Below are positions 1 through 11,500 of a DNA stretch of 64,000 nucleotides, piece by piece (within the stretch, counting starts at the first letter, position 1; each line of letters begins with the position of its first letter). The position numbers were made by a program, and so were the translations under genes. The notes below the pieces were generated by a model that did no database searches, was not told the origin of the DNA, and was given only the letters and a program-made list of their open reading frames with translations. This stretch comes from Pseudisothecium myosuroides. Its lineage: Eukaryota > Streptophyta > Bryopsida > Hypnales > Lembophyllaceae. Location: assembly GCA_951799445.1 (NCBI GenBank), contig OX637291.1:1242501-1306500 (forward strand), read 5' to 3'.

Positions 1-815
1 ATTTCCAGATCACCCAACACCTCTGCAAGCGCATTATTATCCGCCGTTCTCTTATTCAGCAGGACTCCAAATACGTCGGCGTGACAATGAGAGGCAGCAA
101 CCACGGAGGTTCGCCACAACAGGTACGTCGTGTAGAATGCCCTCACAACATCATGCAGATCCTTGTGCAAGCCTGGCAAGCCGCGCATTTCCCAACCTCC
201 GGATTGAAAAGTTGGACCACCTGGGGGCAACATGGTTTTCGTGCTGGTCAACTTCGTCATCCAGTTTCCACTTGGATAGTTGCTAGGGGGTTCCACGAAT
301 GGATACTCCGACGTATCGTTGTCTTTCCACCTTGTCGCCACCATGTAGCCCATCATCGCTGTGCTCGCCGACATGATGGACGTCGAAAGAATCTCCTCCA
401 CAACATCAAAGTGTCCGGCCTCGGCGGCTTTCAGCAACGCGAAAGCGTTGAAAAGACTCATAAGCATGCTCCCACCGAGCTTCTCGTTCATGATCTCCCG
501 CAGACGACGAACACAAAGCAAGTGCCCGCCGCGGCACGCCTGGACCAACGCATGGCCCACGGCTTGGGGCTGAACTTCCTCCTCCAAAAGGAGCCCCGCA
601 ACCGTGAGGCTCGGAAAAAGGATATCCTCCCTCCCGTTCTTGACCTCGATGCTGCGCCATGCCTCCCGGACGGCGAGATGCTCGGACTCCGAGAGCGCGA
701 GTGCGATCGCGGTGTCAAGCACAGGTGGTCGTTTCTTGTTCGCCGCGACTTTCTCCGCTTCGCTGAGCGATTCTGCCAGCGACATAAGACCCGAATCGGG
801 GGATTTGAACCCCAT
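1..815 (-). CDS. Ankyrin-like repeat protein, 5' part, runs off the window
   Basis: From an ATG at 815-813 the minus strand stays open for 271 codons to the window edge, so the C-terminus is missing. The reading frame is GC-rich and free of stops, unlike the flanking AT-rich DNA. Three helix-turn-helix stretches look like ankyrin repeats: about residues 88-109 (core QACRGGHLLCVRRL), 126-144 (LLKAAEAGHFDVVEEIL) and 238-253 (VVAASHCHADVFGVLL). The N-terminal 60 residues are polar and Ala/Glu-rich, with no signal peptide or membrane segment. Ankyrin repeats mediate protein binding; I cannot name a partner or pathway. The start is the first ATG in the frame and no upstream exon was found. A competing plus-strand frame over the same bases is Arg/Trp/His-rich and looks like a shadow. 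Other alpha-solenoid families are possible. The existence of a coding exon is fairly sure; the family is less so. Confidence 0.6.
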   Translation of the reverse strand, partial: MGFKSPDSGLMSLAESLSEAEKVAANKKRPPVLDTAIALALSESEHLAVREAWRSIEVKNGREDILFPSLTVAGLLLEEEVQPQAVGHALVQACRGGHLLCVRRLREIMNEKLGGSMLMSLFNAFALLKAAEAGHFDVVEEILSTSIMSASTAMMGYMVATRWKDNDTSEYPFVEPPSNYPSGNWMTKLTSTKTMLPPGGPTFQSGGWEMRGLPGLHKDLHDVVRAFYTTYLLWRTSVVAASHCHADVFGVLLNKRTADNNALAEVLGDLE

Positions 816-2240
816 GCCTAGCTAACAATCTCGAAACCCAAAATTTAGAAACTATCTGGTTTGTGTCTTCAAATTGACGAGCACAGGATGATGAGCAGTG
901 CTATCTTAAAGACCTCTTGCGCATGCAATGACCGATGAACAAGGTCGGTAAGGAATGGTAAGTTCCGGAAAGCACGCCAATTTGACAATATATTTGGAAG
1001 TGAAAGGCATGAATGTACCTTACGAGTCGCGTCGTGGCAGAGGGCGGCCCGGGGAAGGAGGAGCAGGAGTCAATGATGATCAAGTGGATGCAGTGGAGGT
1101 AGAATGTGGCCAGGTTGAATGCGATTGCGTAAGATCGTATCTAAGTTATCTTCGTCGACGAATTGCTCTAGCTCGTGCTGCAAGAACTACGTGAGCGTTA
1201 AAACTTCCACGTTTCCGACGCTAAGGTTCAAAAAACGCAATAAGCTCGACAGAGAACAATGAAGCGAAGAGGATCATGCTGCACAACCTTAAGGACACAA
1301 CTTGCAAAAGAACGAAATCTGCAAGAAACGAAAGAAAAAGACCTAGGCTGCTCTGCACCCCTGCCATCCTTACTCGGACCCGTTCATTACACATATCACA
1401 AACAGGAACCTAATGAAACATGAATCCTACGAACAACGAGAAAAAATCAAACTCGTCCTTCTGTCTCTTGCAAGAAACTCAGCAGCAACGAAAACATGCA
1501 CTGCAGACTCCTACGTTCTCAAAGGCTGCAAAATCTACGGCCGCTTCTTCCACGCACATCACAAACACCTCAAAGTTACTAACAATCCAACAGATAATTC
1601 TAAGCAACCAAAGTAAACTCACAACCTGTCCAAGAACGAGACTAAGCCGTCCGAAAAAGACCTATGCTGCACTATCTGAAAAATGCCGCAAATCTGCAAA
1701 AATCTACATCACAGGAGATCGATTTCAAGATCAAGATCCAGGATTGCACTCCGGCCTCAACACGTACAAATTGCAAGAGGTCCACGAGTCCAACGCAAGC
1801 CAGCTAGAATTCCGGGTGCAACAGAACCTGTCTCCAAGATTCCTAAGCTCCGATACCTACGGCATTCTCCACTCTCTTCTACGGAATCCTGGCGCGCACA
1901 CGATCTTTCCAAAACAAGCTCAGAGCTGGCGAGCGCATATGAAATTAAACCGGGCGAATGACGAATAAAACCGATCCCACAGCTTACTGGCATTCTACCA
2001 CCAGTGGAAGCTCCGGAAGCTCCGCGACCGACATTCTTGCACCTCCCGTAAACCGAACATTTTTAACGCACCTGCATATGTGGAGAGCAAAGAAGCGGCG
2101 CTGATCTTCCGCCTGCAGCTTGCGCGCTTCCGTTGCGAGGTCGCTTCGAGCTCCGTTGCCGCTCCGTTGGCTCAAACACAAAAAAACTTTTTGTTTCATA
2201 ACTTAGTTTGCAGATAAGACTGATACACGGTGCAGTGGCG
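816..2240. other. Intergenic DNA upstream of the ankyrin-like gene
   Basis: Moderately AT-rich DNA. Short open frames on both strands have unremarkable composition and no recognisable motif. It probably contains the leader and promoter of the minus-strand ankyrin-like gene. No RNA gene, clear TATA box or terminal repeat was seen. Confidence 0.4.
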
Positions 2241-2241
2241 G

Positions 2242-2415
2242 CTACTGTATATTTAAGGTCAAGCAGGTGAAGCTTACGCGTCCGTCTCCGTCGAGCCAGG
2301 TCTTGAAAGTCTGCCATTCTTCATAGCCGCCCTCGTTGCCGACACTTAGACTGCGAAACGGGCATCTCCACCCGTACGAAGCAACTGCATCAGCATTTGG
2401 AAGAAGAAGAGTTAC
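2242..2415 (-). other. Possible isolated exon or gene fragment
   Basis: A short GC-rich patch reads on the minus strand as a plausible peptide (core GNEGGYEEWQTFKTWLDGDG). It is preceded by an acceptor-like pyrimidine-rich run ending CAG. I do not recognise the family and found no adjoining exon. It could be a relic of a gene or chance coding-like composition. Confidence 0.18.
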
Positions 2416-2819
2416 TGTGGTCTTTGGTAGGGGAGGCAACCCATTCCTGATCACGCCCCCCCCATTGTGGCTATGTGTACTGTTCTCTTTCCGTGAACAG
2501 TGATTCATTGTGGCACTGTTCCCAACGCAATTGTGGCTCATAATGATTGGCCACAAGACTCTCAATATTGTAATGACCCTTTGTCAATTTTGTTTTCAGC
2601 CCATGGTCGGAAATAGCAAGCCCCATATCACTAGTATGAGAAAAACATAATCTTTCGCTAAAAAATTCATAGTAATTATATTTTGAGAAAAAAAAATCTG
2701 GAAAATTATGGAAACCGTCTGAACTCTATTTCTGCACACAGGAAAATTCCCCACTGAAGAAACCCACCCTGCAAATATGTGTAATTCCTTATTTGATTGG
2801 AAATGGGTTGTCTCCCCTA

Positions 2820-3004
2820 CAGTAGAACCTCCCTAATCCAATACTCTCTAAACCAAGAAAGTGTTGTCTGGAAGTATTGATTTCCAGTCCCAACTTAACA
2901 ATATGAACCACATACAAACATTATGACCCTCCCTATTGTAATAACCTCTCTAATGCAATGTGTCAAACCGGTCTTAATTCTATTACTTTAGAGAGGTTCT
3001 ACCT
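2820..3004. mobile_element. Emigrant/pogo-like MITE, copy 1
   Basis: A 185-bp non-coding element. It starts CAGTAGAACCTCCCTAATCC, and its other end reads on the opposite strand AGGTAGAACCTCTCTAAAG. A TA lies on each side (2818-2819 and 3005-3006). The terminal sequence resembles that of the plant Emigrant MITEs, which are pogo/Tc1-mariner related and target TA. Two relatives lie at 22519 and 26563. Confidence 0.7.
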
Positions 3005-5100
3005 TATTGAGAAGAGAATAAGAATTGCGTAGTGGGTGAGACACGGGAGGATCTAGATGCTTTTATTTGCAATTTTGCAACATATATGCAAGTGCATTAA
3101 AAATGTTTGATTTGTGATGGTCTATGGAGGACTAACGGAGACCTTCAAGAAAAAAAAAACGATTTTTATATGTTTTTGTAGGAAGTGGTAGATTTGCTGC
3201 ATTGATAATGAAGTTTCATTAATTGTATAGCTATAATGTGTAGTAGTACAATTCTTCACCAATCAAATTCCTAGAATATTGGAGGCAATTTAGAACAAAC
3301 CACTAAGGATTTAAGCCAAATTATAGTTATATCATGAAAAATAGGCAAACATAACTACGTTGCTATTAAAGTCAACTAGACTTGCTAATCCACAATATAG
3401 TGATAACTTTAGTAACTGCCTCTTTTCAGTACATAGGGATAGTGACACAGATGTCACTATCTACAATGCGTTCAAAAATAAATAAATAAATGGATTTTTT
3501 TTTCAATTAACACCCCACCCACCTGAGCTCCAAATAAATTAAAAATTTAATTAATTAAAAATTATTTTTCAAGTACCCACCCATCCTACCCTTTTGTAAT
3601 TTTGAGGTGGGGTGGGGTTGGCAATCGATATGGAATATATCCCGTATCCATACCATATCCAAATCCATATCTGTAGTTGTGTATTATATCCGTATTATAT
3701 CCGTATCTATACATATATATGTGCCATGATGGATCCGTATCCGTAACGTAACCAAATCCGTATCGTATCCATATCCATATCGTATTCCAAATTGTTTTTT
3801 TGAATCGACGGTGTTCAAAGGGGGTTCGGTTTTTCTTTATCATAATCAACAGCCCTCATTGACCGGAATTCCTGGGCAGAATCGACGAGCAAAATTTTTT
3901 GATCTCACGAGATCAACAGCTACTTGGGGGGGAACAACAATGACAACCTCTTTTCAGTGGATAGTCATTAAGTTCAACTAGATTTGCTAATCTACATAAG
4001 TATAAAAATATGTCAGGACTCTTTGTCATGATATTGGTTAGGTTTCATCCAGCTCTTTTACAAATCAATCATTCTTTTATTTGCAATTTCTCATCCAAGA
4101 GCACAATAATGCATTCATCACCACAAACCTAGCTATTTAGGTTATATCATTGTTGCTTGTTGCAACGGGTTTAGGAGTTGCCAAAGGAATAAATATCCCT
4201 TGATTGTTATAAAGGGTACTTTATTCAATCTTGCACTTGCTTGAAAGAAAAGGGACCAACTGTATTAATACTTTGATGAGTAATGTTGCCTTCATTCTTA
4301 CAAAGTCTTACCTTTGAAAATAATGTTTTGTGGCTAGTTAGTTAATCCTACCCAAAAGGCATATGGCTACAAACTATTTTTTTCAAGGTTAAATCCCACA
4401 GGAAGATACAGTGGAACTTGGTTCATAAGTATTAACCTCATCCAGGCTTCCCTTTTGGTCCATTGTTGCTCTCTGTTTGATTTGTTGCATTAGAGAGAAT
4501 TTGGGCCCTCTAAAGGGCCACGAGTTCTCCCACAAGTTTTGGTGAGTTCTCGACTGCTGGAACTGCACCACTGCAGCAAGATGACATGGCCGAACTTTGG
4601 CCACATCAGATTTTTATTAAAAAAATATAAAAATCCCCCCCCCTTAAAATGAGATTTGAAAAAATAAAAATAATTTTTTTTTTTTTTTTTTTGAAAATAT
4701 ATATCTTTCTGACAGCCCATACCACTGTTCACAGCATGGGGACAAATTGGAAATCAGGCTTGAAACAACCCTTCCTTGACCCCAAATCCCTTCTAATGAG
4801 TAGTTCAAGTGGATGTTTGTTTTGCTGAGCAGTTCGAATAGGGTCTAACTCTTCAAAAAATACAATTTTAAAATCCGCAAAAAAATTTGTCAGAGACTTG
4901 GTTCAATGTATTGTTTCCTTTATTGTCCATTTGTTTAAAAAAAAGTTAAAAAAAACTACCCAAAAGATATTATAGGGGGATGTGAAGTAATAATTGTATC
5001 TTTCACTAGTAAACGGTATGAAAATAAACTAGTGAACAATGAGACACTAAGACCTCAATTGGAGATCTTACAATTAGCTAACCAATTAGCCCTTCCATCC
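3005..5100. other. AT-rich intergenic DNA
   Basis: No gene is supported. It contains homopolymer runs (poly-T near 4674-4691) and the degenerate ATATCCGT-type repeat annotated separately. Open frames here are short and low in complexity. Confidence 0.6.
3618..3790. repeat. Degenerate tandem repeat of a TATCCRTA-like word
   Basis: The words ATATCC, GTATCC and CGTATC recur irregularly through about 170 bp, giving a minus-strand peptide rich in Tyr, Gly and Asp. This looks like a diverged short-period repeat and not a protein gene. Confidence 0.6.
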
Positions 5101-7262
5101 TAGCTTAGTAGGAACTAGTATAGCCCTACACCGTTGCCACACCCAAAATAAAAATAAAAGTCATTTTAAAAATAAAATATAACTAAAAAATCCATAACTT
5201 TTCCAGCGTAGGTTCAAGTGCCATGAAGTAAAGCCCGTGCACCCCTCTTTGCTGAGGGCTTTCCAAAGGTACCAAGAACGTGACCAATTGACACACGGTT
5301 CAGAAGATACATAATTTAAGATAATTTAGTAATTTTTAAGAATCCAAAATAACTCAAAAATCCAGAATTTTTCTACCGTAGGTCCAAATGCCACGAAACA
5401 AAGCCCGTGCACCCCTCTTTGCCGAGGGCTTTCTGACAATACCACTGGGGGACACAAAATCCGGGAGATCTTAACGTGACAAATAAAACAAAACAAAACA
5501 AACAGCCTGTCTTAAAGTGTGGATGGATGGGCGGACAAAGGAAACATGTTCCTAGTGTGGCCCTGTGCATTTGCCACAATCAAAATAAAACTAAAAAAAA
5601 AATTTAAAACTAAAAAAAAATTCAAAAATCCATAACTTTCCCACCATAGGTCCAAACGCCACGAAACAAAGCCCATGCACCTGTGTGCCTTGTGCCGTTG
5701 CCACAACCAAAATGTAATTAAAAATAATTTTTTAAATATTTTGAACTCATAAATATTTTGAAATTCAATAACTTTCACATCTTTGGTTCCAACGCCATAA
5801 AACAAAGCCCATGCATCCTTCCTCGCCGAGGGCTTTTTGACGGTACAAAGCACACCACCGAGAGACGCATGGTCCGAGAGATCTCAACGTAACAAACAAA
5901 ACAAAAGTAAAAGATTTTTCTTAAAACCAAAAATAACTCAAAAATCTATAACTTTTCCACTATAGGTCCAAATGCCACGAAACAAATCCCATGCATCTTT
6001 CTTGGCAAAGAGCTTCCTAATGATACCAAAAACATGACAAATTGACACACAATTCAAAAGATACATAATTTAGCATAATTCTCTAATTTTTCCATTCATA
6101 AAAACTTCAAAAATCCATAACTTTCCCACCGTAGGGCCAAACACCACGAAACAAAGCCCATGCATCCCTCCTGCAAAGAGCTTCCCAAAGGTACCAAGAA
6201 CGTGACAAATTGACATACGGTTCCAAAGATACACAATTAAGCATAATTTAGTAATTTTTAAGAACAAAAAATAACTCAAAAATCGATAACTTTCCCACCG
6301 TCGGTCCCAACGCCATGAAACCAAGCCTGTACATCCCTCCCCACCGAGGGCTTTCCGACGGTACCAAGCACGCCACCGGGGGACGCATGGTCCGAGAGAT
6401 CTCAACATGACAAAAAAAAAAAAAAAAAAAAAATATATATATATCGTGCAAACATAATAGAAGAGACTAGTATAGCCCTGTGTCGTTGCGACAACCAAAA
6501 CAAAAGTAAAAGTCATTTTTAAAACCAAAAATAACTCAAAAATCTAGAATTTTTCTACCGTAGCTCCGAATGCCATGAAACAAAGCCCGTGCACCCCTCC
6601 TCATTGAGGGCTTTCCAATGGTACCAAGAACATGGCAAATTGACACACGATTCAAAAGATACATAATTTAGTAATTTTTACGATCCAAAAGTAACTCAAA
6701 AATCTATAACTTTCCCATGGCAAGTCCAAACGCCACGAAACCAAGCCGTGCACACCTTGCCGAGGGCTTTCCGACAGTACCAAGCACGTGACTGAGGAAT
6801 GCATGGTTTGGGAGATCTTGACGTGACAAACAAAACAAAACAAACAATCAAACTTAAAGTATGGATTAGTGTAGCCCTATGCCGTTGCCACACCCAAAAC
6901 AAAAGTAAAAGTCATTTTAAAAACCAAAAATAACTCAAAAAACCATAACTTTCCCACCGTAGGTCCAAATGCCACAAAACAAAGCCCGTGCATCCCTCCT
7001 CGCCGAGAGCTTTCCAACGGTACTAAGAACGTGATAATTTGATACACGGTTCAAAAGATACATAATTTAGTAATTTTTAAGAATCCAAAATAATTCAAAA
7101 ATCGATAACTTTCTCACTGTTGGTCCAAACGCCACGAAACCAAACCCGTACACCCCTCCTTGCCAAGGGCTTTCCGACAGTACCAGGCACACCACCAGGG
7201 GACGCACGGTCCACAAGATCCCAACGTGACAAACAAACAAACAAACAAACAAACAATCTTAA
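5100..7262. repeat. Array of about eleven related 150-170 bp subunits with a conserved stem
   Basis: A core running from ATAACTTTCCCACCGTAGGT to GAGGGCTTTCC recurs near 5200, 5372, 5634, 5770, 5950, 6118, 6289, 6545, 6707, 6947 and 7105. Subunits partly alternate. One type is followed by an ACGTGACAAATTGACACACG-like tail. The other is followed by a GGGGACGCATGGTCCGAGAG-like tail and a (AAAAC/AAAC)n tract. This builds higher-order units of roughly 400 bp headed by TAGTATAGCCCTRTGCCGTT (near 5110, 6468 and 6869). Most copies keep a potential 7-bp stem, AAAGCCC with GGGCTTT, around a loop of about 20 bases. Minus-strand open frames reading through the units are repetitive and unlikely to be genuine. 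Origin is unknown: a satellite or the arms of a decayed element. Confidence 0.8.
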
Positions 7263-8595
7263 AGTATGGATTATTTGCTAACTCGTTCAATGCTTCCAAG
7301 CTCCATCCTACTAGACATTCTTAGAGGCCTCACTTCATGCCAATTTCAAAACCACTTGGAAGTTATTCAATCAAACTATCCGGTGCAAGTGCAAAAAAAA
7401 AAATTCACTCAAAAAAACATATCACATATGGTACACTTTGTAGTAATTGATCCTTGCACAAACTATTACAACTTTACCTATAATAACAAACCTTTCTTTT
7501 TCCATTTTGAGTTTTCTAACTAAGGAGACGCAAAGTGTGCTTGAGGATACCAATTTTGGCAAATTTTGCAATAAGATGTTTGTTGTTTTGCTATCAAATT
7601 TGGTACGAACTCTGGCAAAATATTTTCTTTCTCCTCGAATTTCGTACAGGCTTGTACGCAGACCAGTTTTCTTGTTGAAACCTGGTGATACTTAGCCCCC
7701 CCAAAAATGGTTGCCTGTAATGCTCGTGAGCATGATCATTGTAGGTAATGTAAGAAAGATCAAACAAGGCTCCGTTGGAGGCCCTTCTTCCTAAATCCTC
7801 TTCATTTTATACTAAAGGAGCACACGGGTCAGGGAAATTCAATGAAGAACAAACAAGACAGTGAGCCGGTGCTATCAAATTCAATCCTGATTTTCAAAAG
7901 CAGATATGGGGAAGCAATTATGATATCAAGCCAGGTACACTTCGATATGAAAAGCCGGCGTTGGATATTTGTGTACATTGAAGGTAGAATACAACCCACG
8001 AGATGGAGTTGAGCGAATGTACTCACCTAGATTGAAGAAATAATTTGAAAACTGAATGTTCAGATGAAGGATGACTACAAATGTCCAACAGTGTGTCTCC
8101 GAAGCTGACTCACTGCTGCCGTTTCTACTACTCCACCCCACAGACTAGGCACATGTCAGCACGTCATTACAAAATGCCACAAACTCTGCGTTACTAGACA
8201 TGCCAATGGAGGAGCCATGGACTAAGTCAAAGAGCTACGGTGATTCTAAGAATAGATGATTTCTACTAAAATAATCTAACAAACTCAACTACAATCTGTG
8301 CATGCACTCGCCTCAGGAACACACGGATGTCCCACCCTGTACTAATACAAAGGTCAACCCATTCATCAACAGGTCTTCAAAATCTTATGCCCCTAGCAAT
8401 GGAAACCTCACAACCTGAGACTTGATGAACCACCTCCTTCGTCAACAAGCGATCTACCTCCTGTGGAAACGTGACAACAAAGTTGTGAGATCGCACACCA
8501 AAATTCTTTGCCCAAGAGCACATGCAGAGGCTCTAAAAGTTGGTGAAGACCACGGAAGTGGCCACTCCATTCGCGTTTTTGTACAAGTTGGCGCA
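7263..8595. other. DNA downstream of the SERK gene, probably including its 3' UTR
   Basis: Lies 3' of the minus-strand SERK stop codon. No exon or repeat with clear ends is visible. The first few hundred bases below 8596 are of mixed composition, compatible with a 3' UTR. I could not choose a polyadenylation site. Confidence 0.4.
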
Positions 8596-11500
8596 TTATC
8601 TTGGACCAGAAAGTTCCACAGCGTGCAGGTTGTCCGTTGAATCCACAATCCATTCGGATGTTCGGTGGGGTGGCAAGTCCATATCCATATTTCGAACCAC
8701 TTCCACTTTCTGCCACTCCTCCCAGCGCTCGGCTAAACCATCTCCTTCTAACATGCGCACAACATCACCCATCTTCGGCCGGTCCAAAGGAGAGCCTTGT
8801 GTGCACAGCAGTGCAACCTGCATCACCGAGTCAAACAATTGCCGCCAATGTTTAGGAAAGCGTCGCCTATGAGGTAGAGAATACCAAACGTGTTAATGAC
8901 CTGATCTCGTCTCCTACAATGACTCCTCTAACCATCAGCAACTCATCTATTCATACACTTGGTTGCACTTGTTAGCAAGTCATGTCAGAATAACTTTGCG
9001 AAGTGTATTTGGCCACTGATCTATGAATGTAAATGGGGTTGCCCCCTGTCACTATTAGTAGTCGCCAACCTCCGACTTTGAAATTGCATAAGAAATTCAT
9101 ACGTAGGGTAAAAACTCATCCGAACGTATTTGGCTCTTGTACCCAAAGATCTCTCCACAACTCTATACATCTTCCACATACCCCACTCTTACATAAGTTA
9201 AAATCTTCCGCTTAAGTGGTGCATTTAAAATTTAATTTCAGCTCTAAATAAAGGACTGAACTAACTAATATTAGATTATGCTTGGGAACAGCTCAACACA
9301 AACTCTATGGACTGCCAGATTTGCACAAGAGACATCCTTGGACCTTGAGTTTCAGTCTAGTACATGGTACCAGCTGACACTCAAAAGATCAAAAAGGAAA
9401 TACAGAATTGTACCTGAATAAGCTCTTCAACTTCCTTCTGATCATAATTTTGCTTAAGATCGGGATCTACCAGAAGATCAACCTTGCGCTCCCTTAACAA
9501 TCCTTTTACCTGATCACATGATTAAAGATAAAGAGATCAATGTCAGACTGATGCTCATAACAAGTCCGCTAATAATTGATTTTCTTCATTTCCTTACACG
9601 ACCTCATAAAGCAGCGGAAGATTACGAATGTATCCAAAACTTACCCAATCCAAGAGCATGACATCATCATCGTTGGCCAGACGGGCCAAGTCAAACGCAC
9701 GCTGGCCAGTAATGAGTTCCAATAACATTATTCCAAACCCAAAAACATCTGTTTTCTCGGATGATTTTCCCGTGGAAAGATACTCTGGTGCAATGTGGCC
9801 AATTGTCCCCCGCACAGCGGTTGTGACATGGGTGTCTTTATAATCCATAAGTTTCGCAAGACCAAAATCTCCCACGACTGCCTCAAATTCCTCATCCAAG
9901 AGAATGTTGGCAGCCTTTACATCACGATGGATGATTTTTGGATCGCAGTGATCGTGCAAGTACGACAGCCCTCGGGCAGCTCCCAACGCAATCTGCTTCC
10001 TCGTCCGCCAAGTTAGAGCAGGCTCTCCATCCACACGTTCTGCGCGTAACAGTGATATTTTAGAAACTATCGAAATGTACACCAAGCGCTTTGCAAGGAA
10101 AATACATCATTGAAAGGTTGATCCCTCATTTATGGCTCACCCCATCTGTCAATCTCCACGTCCTTGGATTGACCTGTGACGATCCAGAATGATTGAATGT
10201 TGTACGATTTGGTTTATGGATGACCATCGTAGCTTTTCAAAAACTAGAATAAAAACTAAAAAAAACAATAATCCAGTTGCCAAGACACGCTGCAATCAAG
10301 ATGACAAAAGCTGAAATTCAGGACATAAGCATATGAATAGATGATACTTAAAAAGCACTGGAATCAGACCTCTCAGTCGAGAAGCAACGCTTCCATTGGG
10401 CATGTATGGATACACAAGCAACCGTTCCGTAGGGGTCATACAAAAGCCACGAAGTCGTAACAAGTTCCGGTGCACTGCCATACTAATCATCTCAACCTAA
10501 TGCACCATGCAACTTCGACGTTAGTACCAAGCCAGAAACGAGAGTCTTCTCAGCACTTCATCAGTACCCTACTGTCGTGGACTACTAGCAGGATTTTATT
10601 TAACAGAAATAGTTCTTGTAACAACACTGAGAGAAAATTCTGGGCAGCGTCAAGTTGAAGGCTAGCCAGAGATATATGGTTAAACTAGCTTATCAGCAGT
10701 TCTTATACATACCTCAGTTTGAAACTGCAACTCTCCCCCAGGACTGCGCTCTTCTTTCAGGCGCTTGATAGCCACTAGCGTTCCATCTGCTAGTCGACCT
10801 TTGTAGACCTTTCCAAATCCACCACGACCTAGGATATTCCTGTTGCTGAAGTTGTCAGACGCCACCTGGAGCTCTCTCAAGTTAAAGCGTTTGAGCTGTC
10901 CTAAGTGCACCTCTGGATCCTCCTCCGCTGTAATTAAGGAAAAACAACCAATTAGAAAAACAAAGATTACTACTAAAGAATGCATCATCAACTACATTCT
11001 AAAGTATGATTCATGTGCTGGAGACAGAAATATGGTACAAACATCATCGAGAATAACTCCTCTGAAGCACGACAATGGCAGAAATCCAACAGGAAGTAAT
11101 ACATCAACACAACAGCACGAAGAATGACAATGGAATTCTACAACTTTTTTTCCAGAAATCCAGTGCTTACCAGGGACATCAAAGAAAGCCTCAATGGGCC
11201 TCCGGCGACGCCACCAGGCAAAGCCTATGGCCGGCGCGGCAAATAGCAAAGCAGCACCTGCGGCAACTCCACCTGCAATAGCTCCTGTGCTCGTTGTTTG
11301 CTGACTCTTCGCTGTAGATCACAAGAGAACATGTGACACAATTGCCAGTTGCCTAAAACAGGAGACTAAATCTGTTGTATATACTGATGAACTGCACATC
11401 TCTGTAGCAGTTGAGATTATAGTTCATCTCTGCAGTAGTTGTGCAGTACAGGACGTCATGACTACAACTACAGGTATAGAATGATTCAAACACCCCAGTT

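Noticed and set aside
797..815. A tRNA T-arm look-alike (GGGGTTCAAATCCCC) on the minus strand at the ankyrin-like start codon
   Set aside because: No matching acceptor, D or anticodon arms lie upstream in that orientation, so it is not a tRNA. The bases are the first codons of the open frame.
81..821. 246-codon plus-strand frame
   Set aside because: It lies antisense to the ankyrin-like frame, is rich in Arg, His and Trp, and shows no motif. It is a shadow of the GC-rich minus-strand exon.
1420..1968. 182-codon plus-strand frame
   Set aside because: Low-complexity Ser/Thr/Gln/Lys composition, overlapping frames in other phases of similar length, no motif or splice context.
5373..7299. Series of minus-strand frames containing repeated FVSWRLD and SESP words
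   Set aside because: They repeat with the array units, are broken by stops, and have no stand-alone start or motif.
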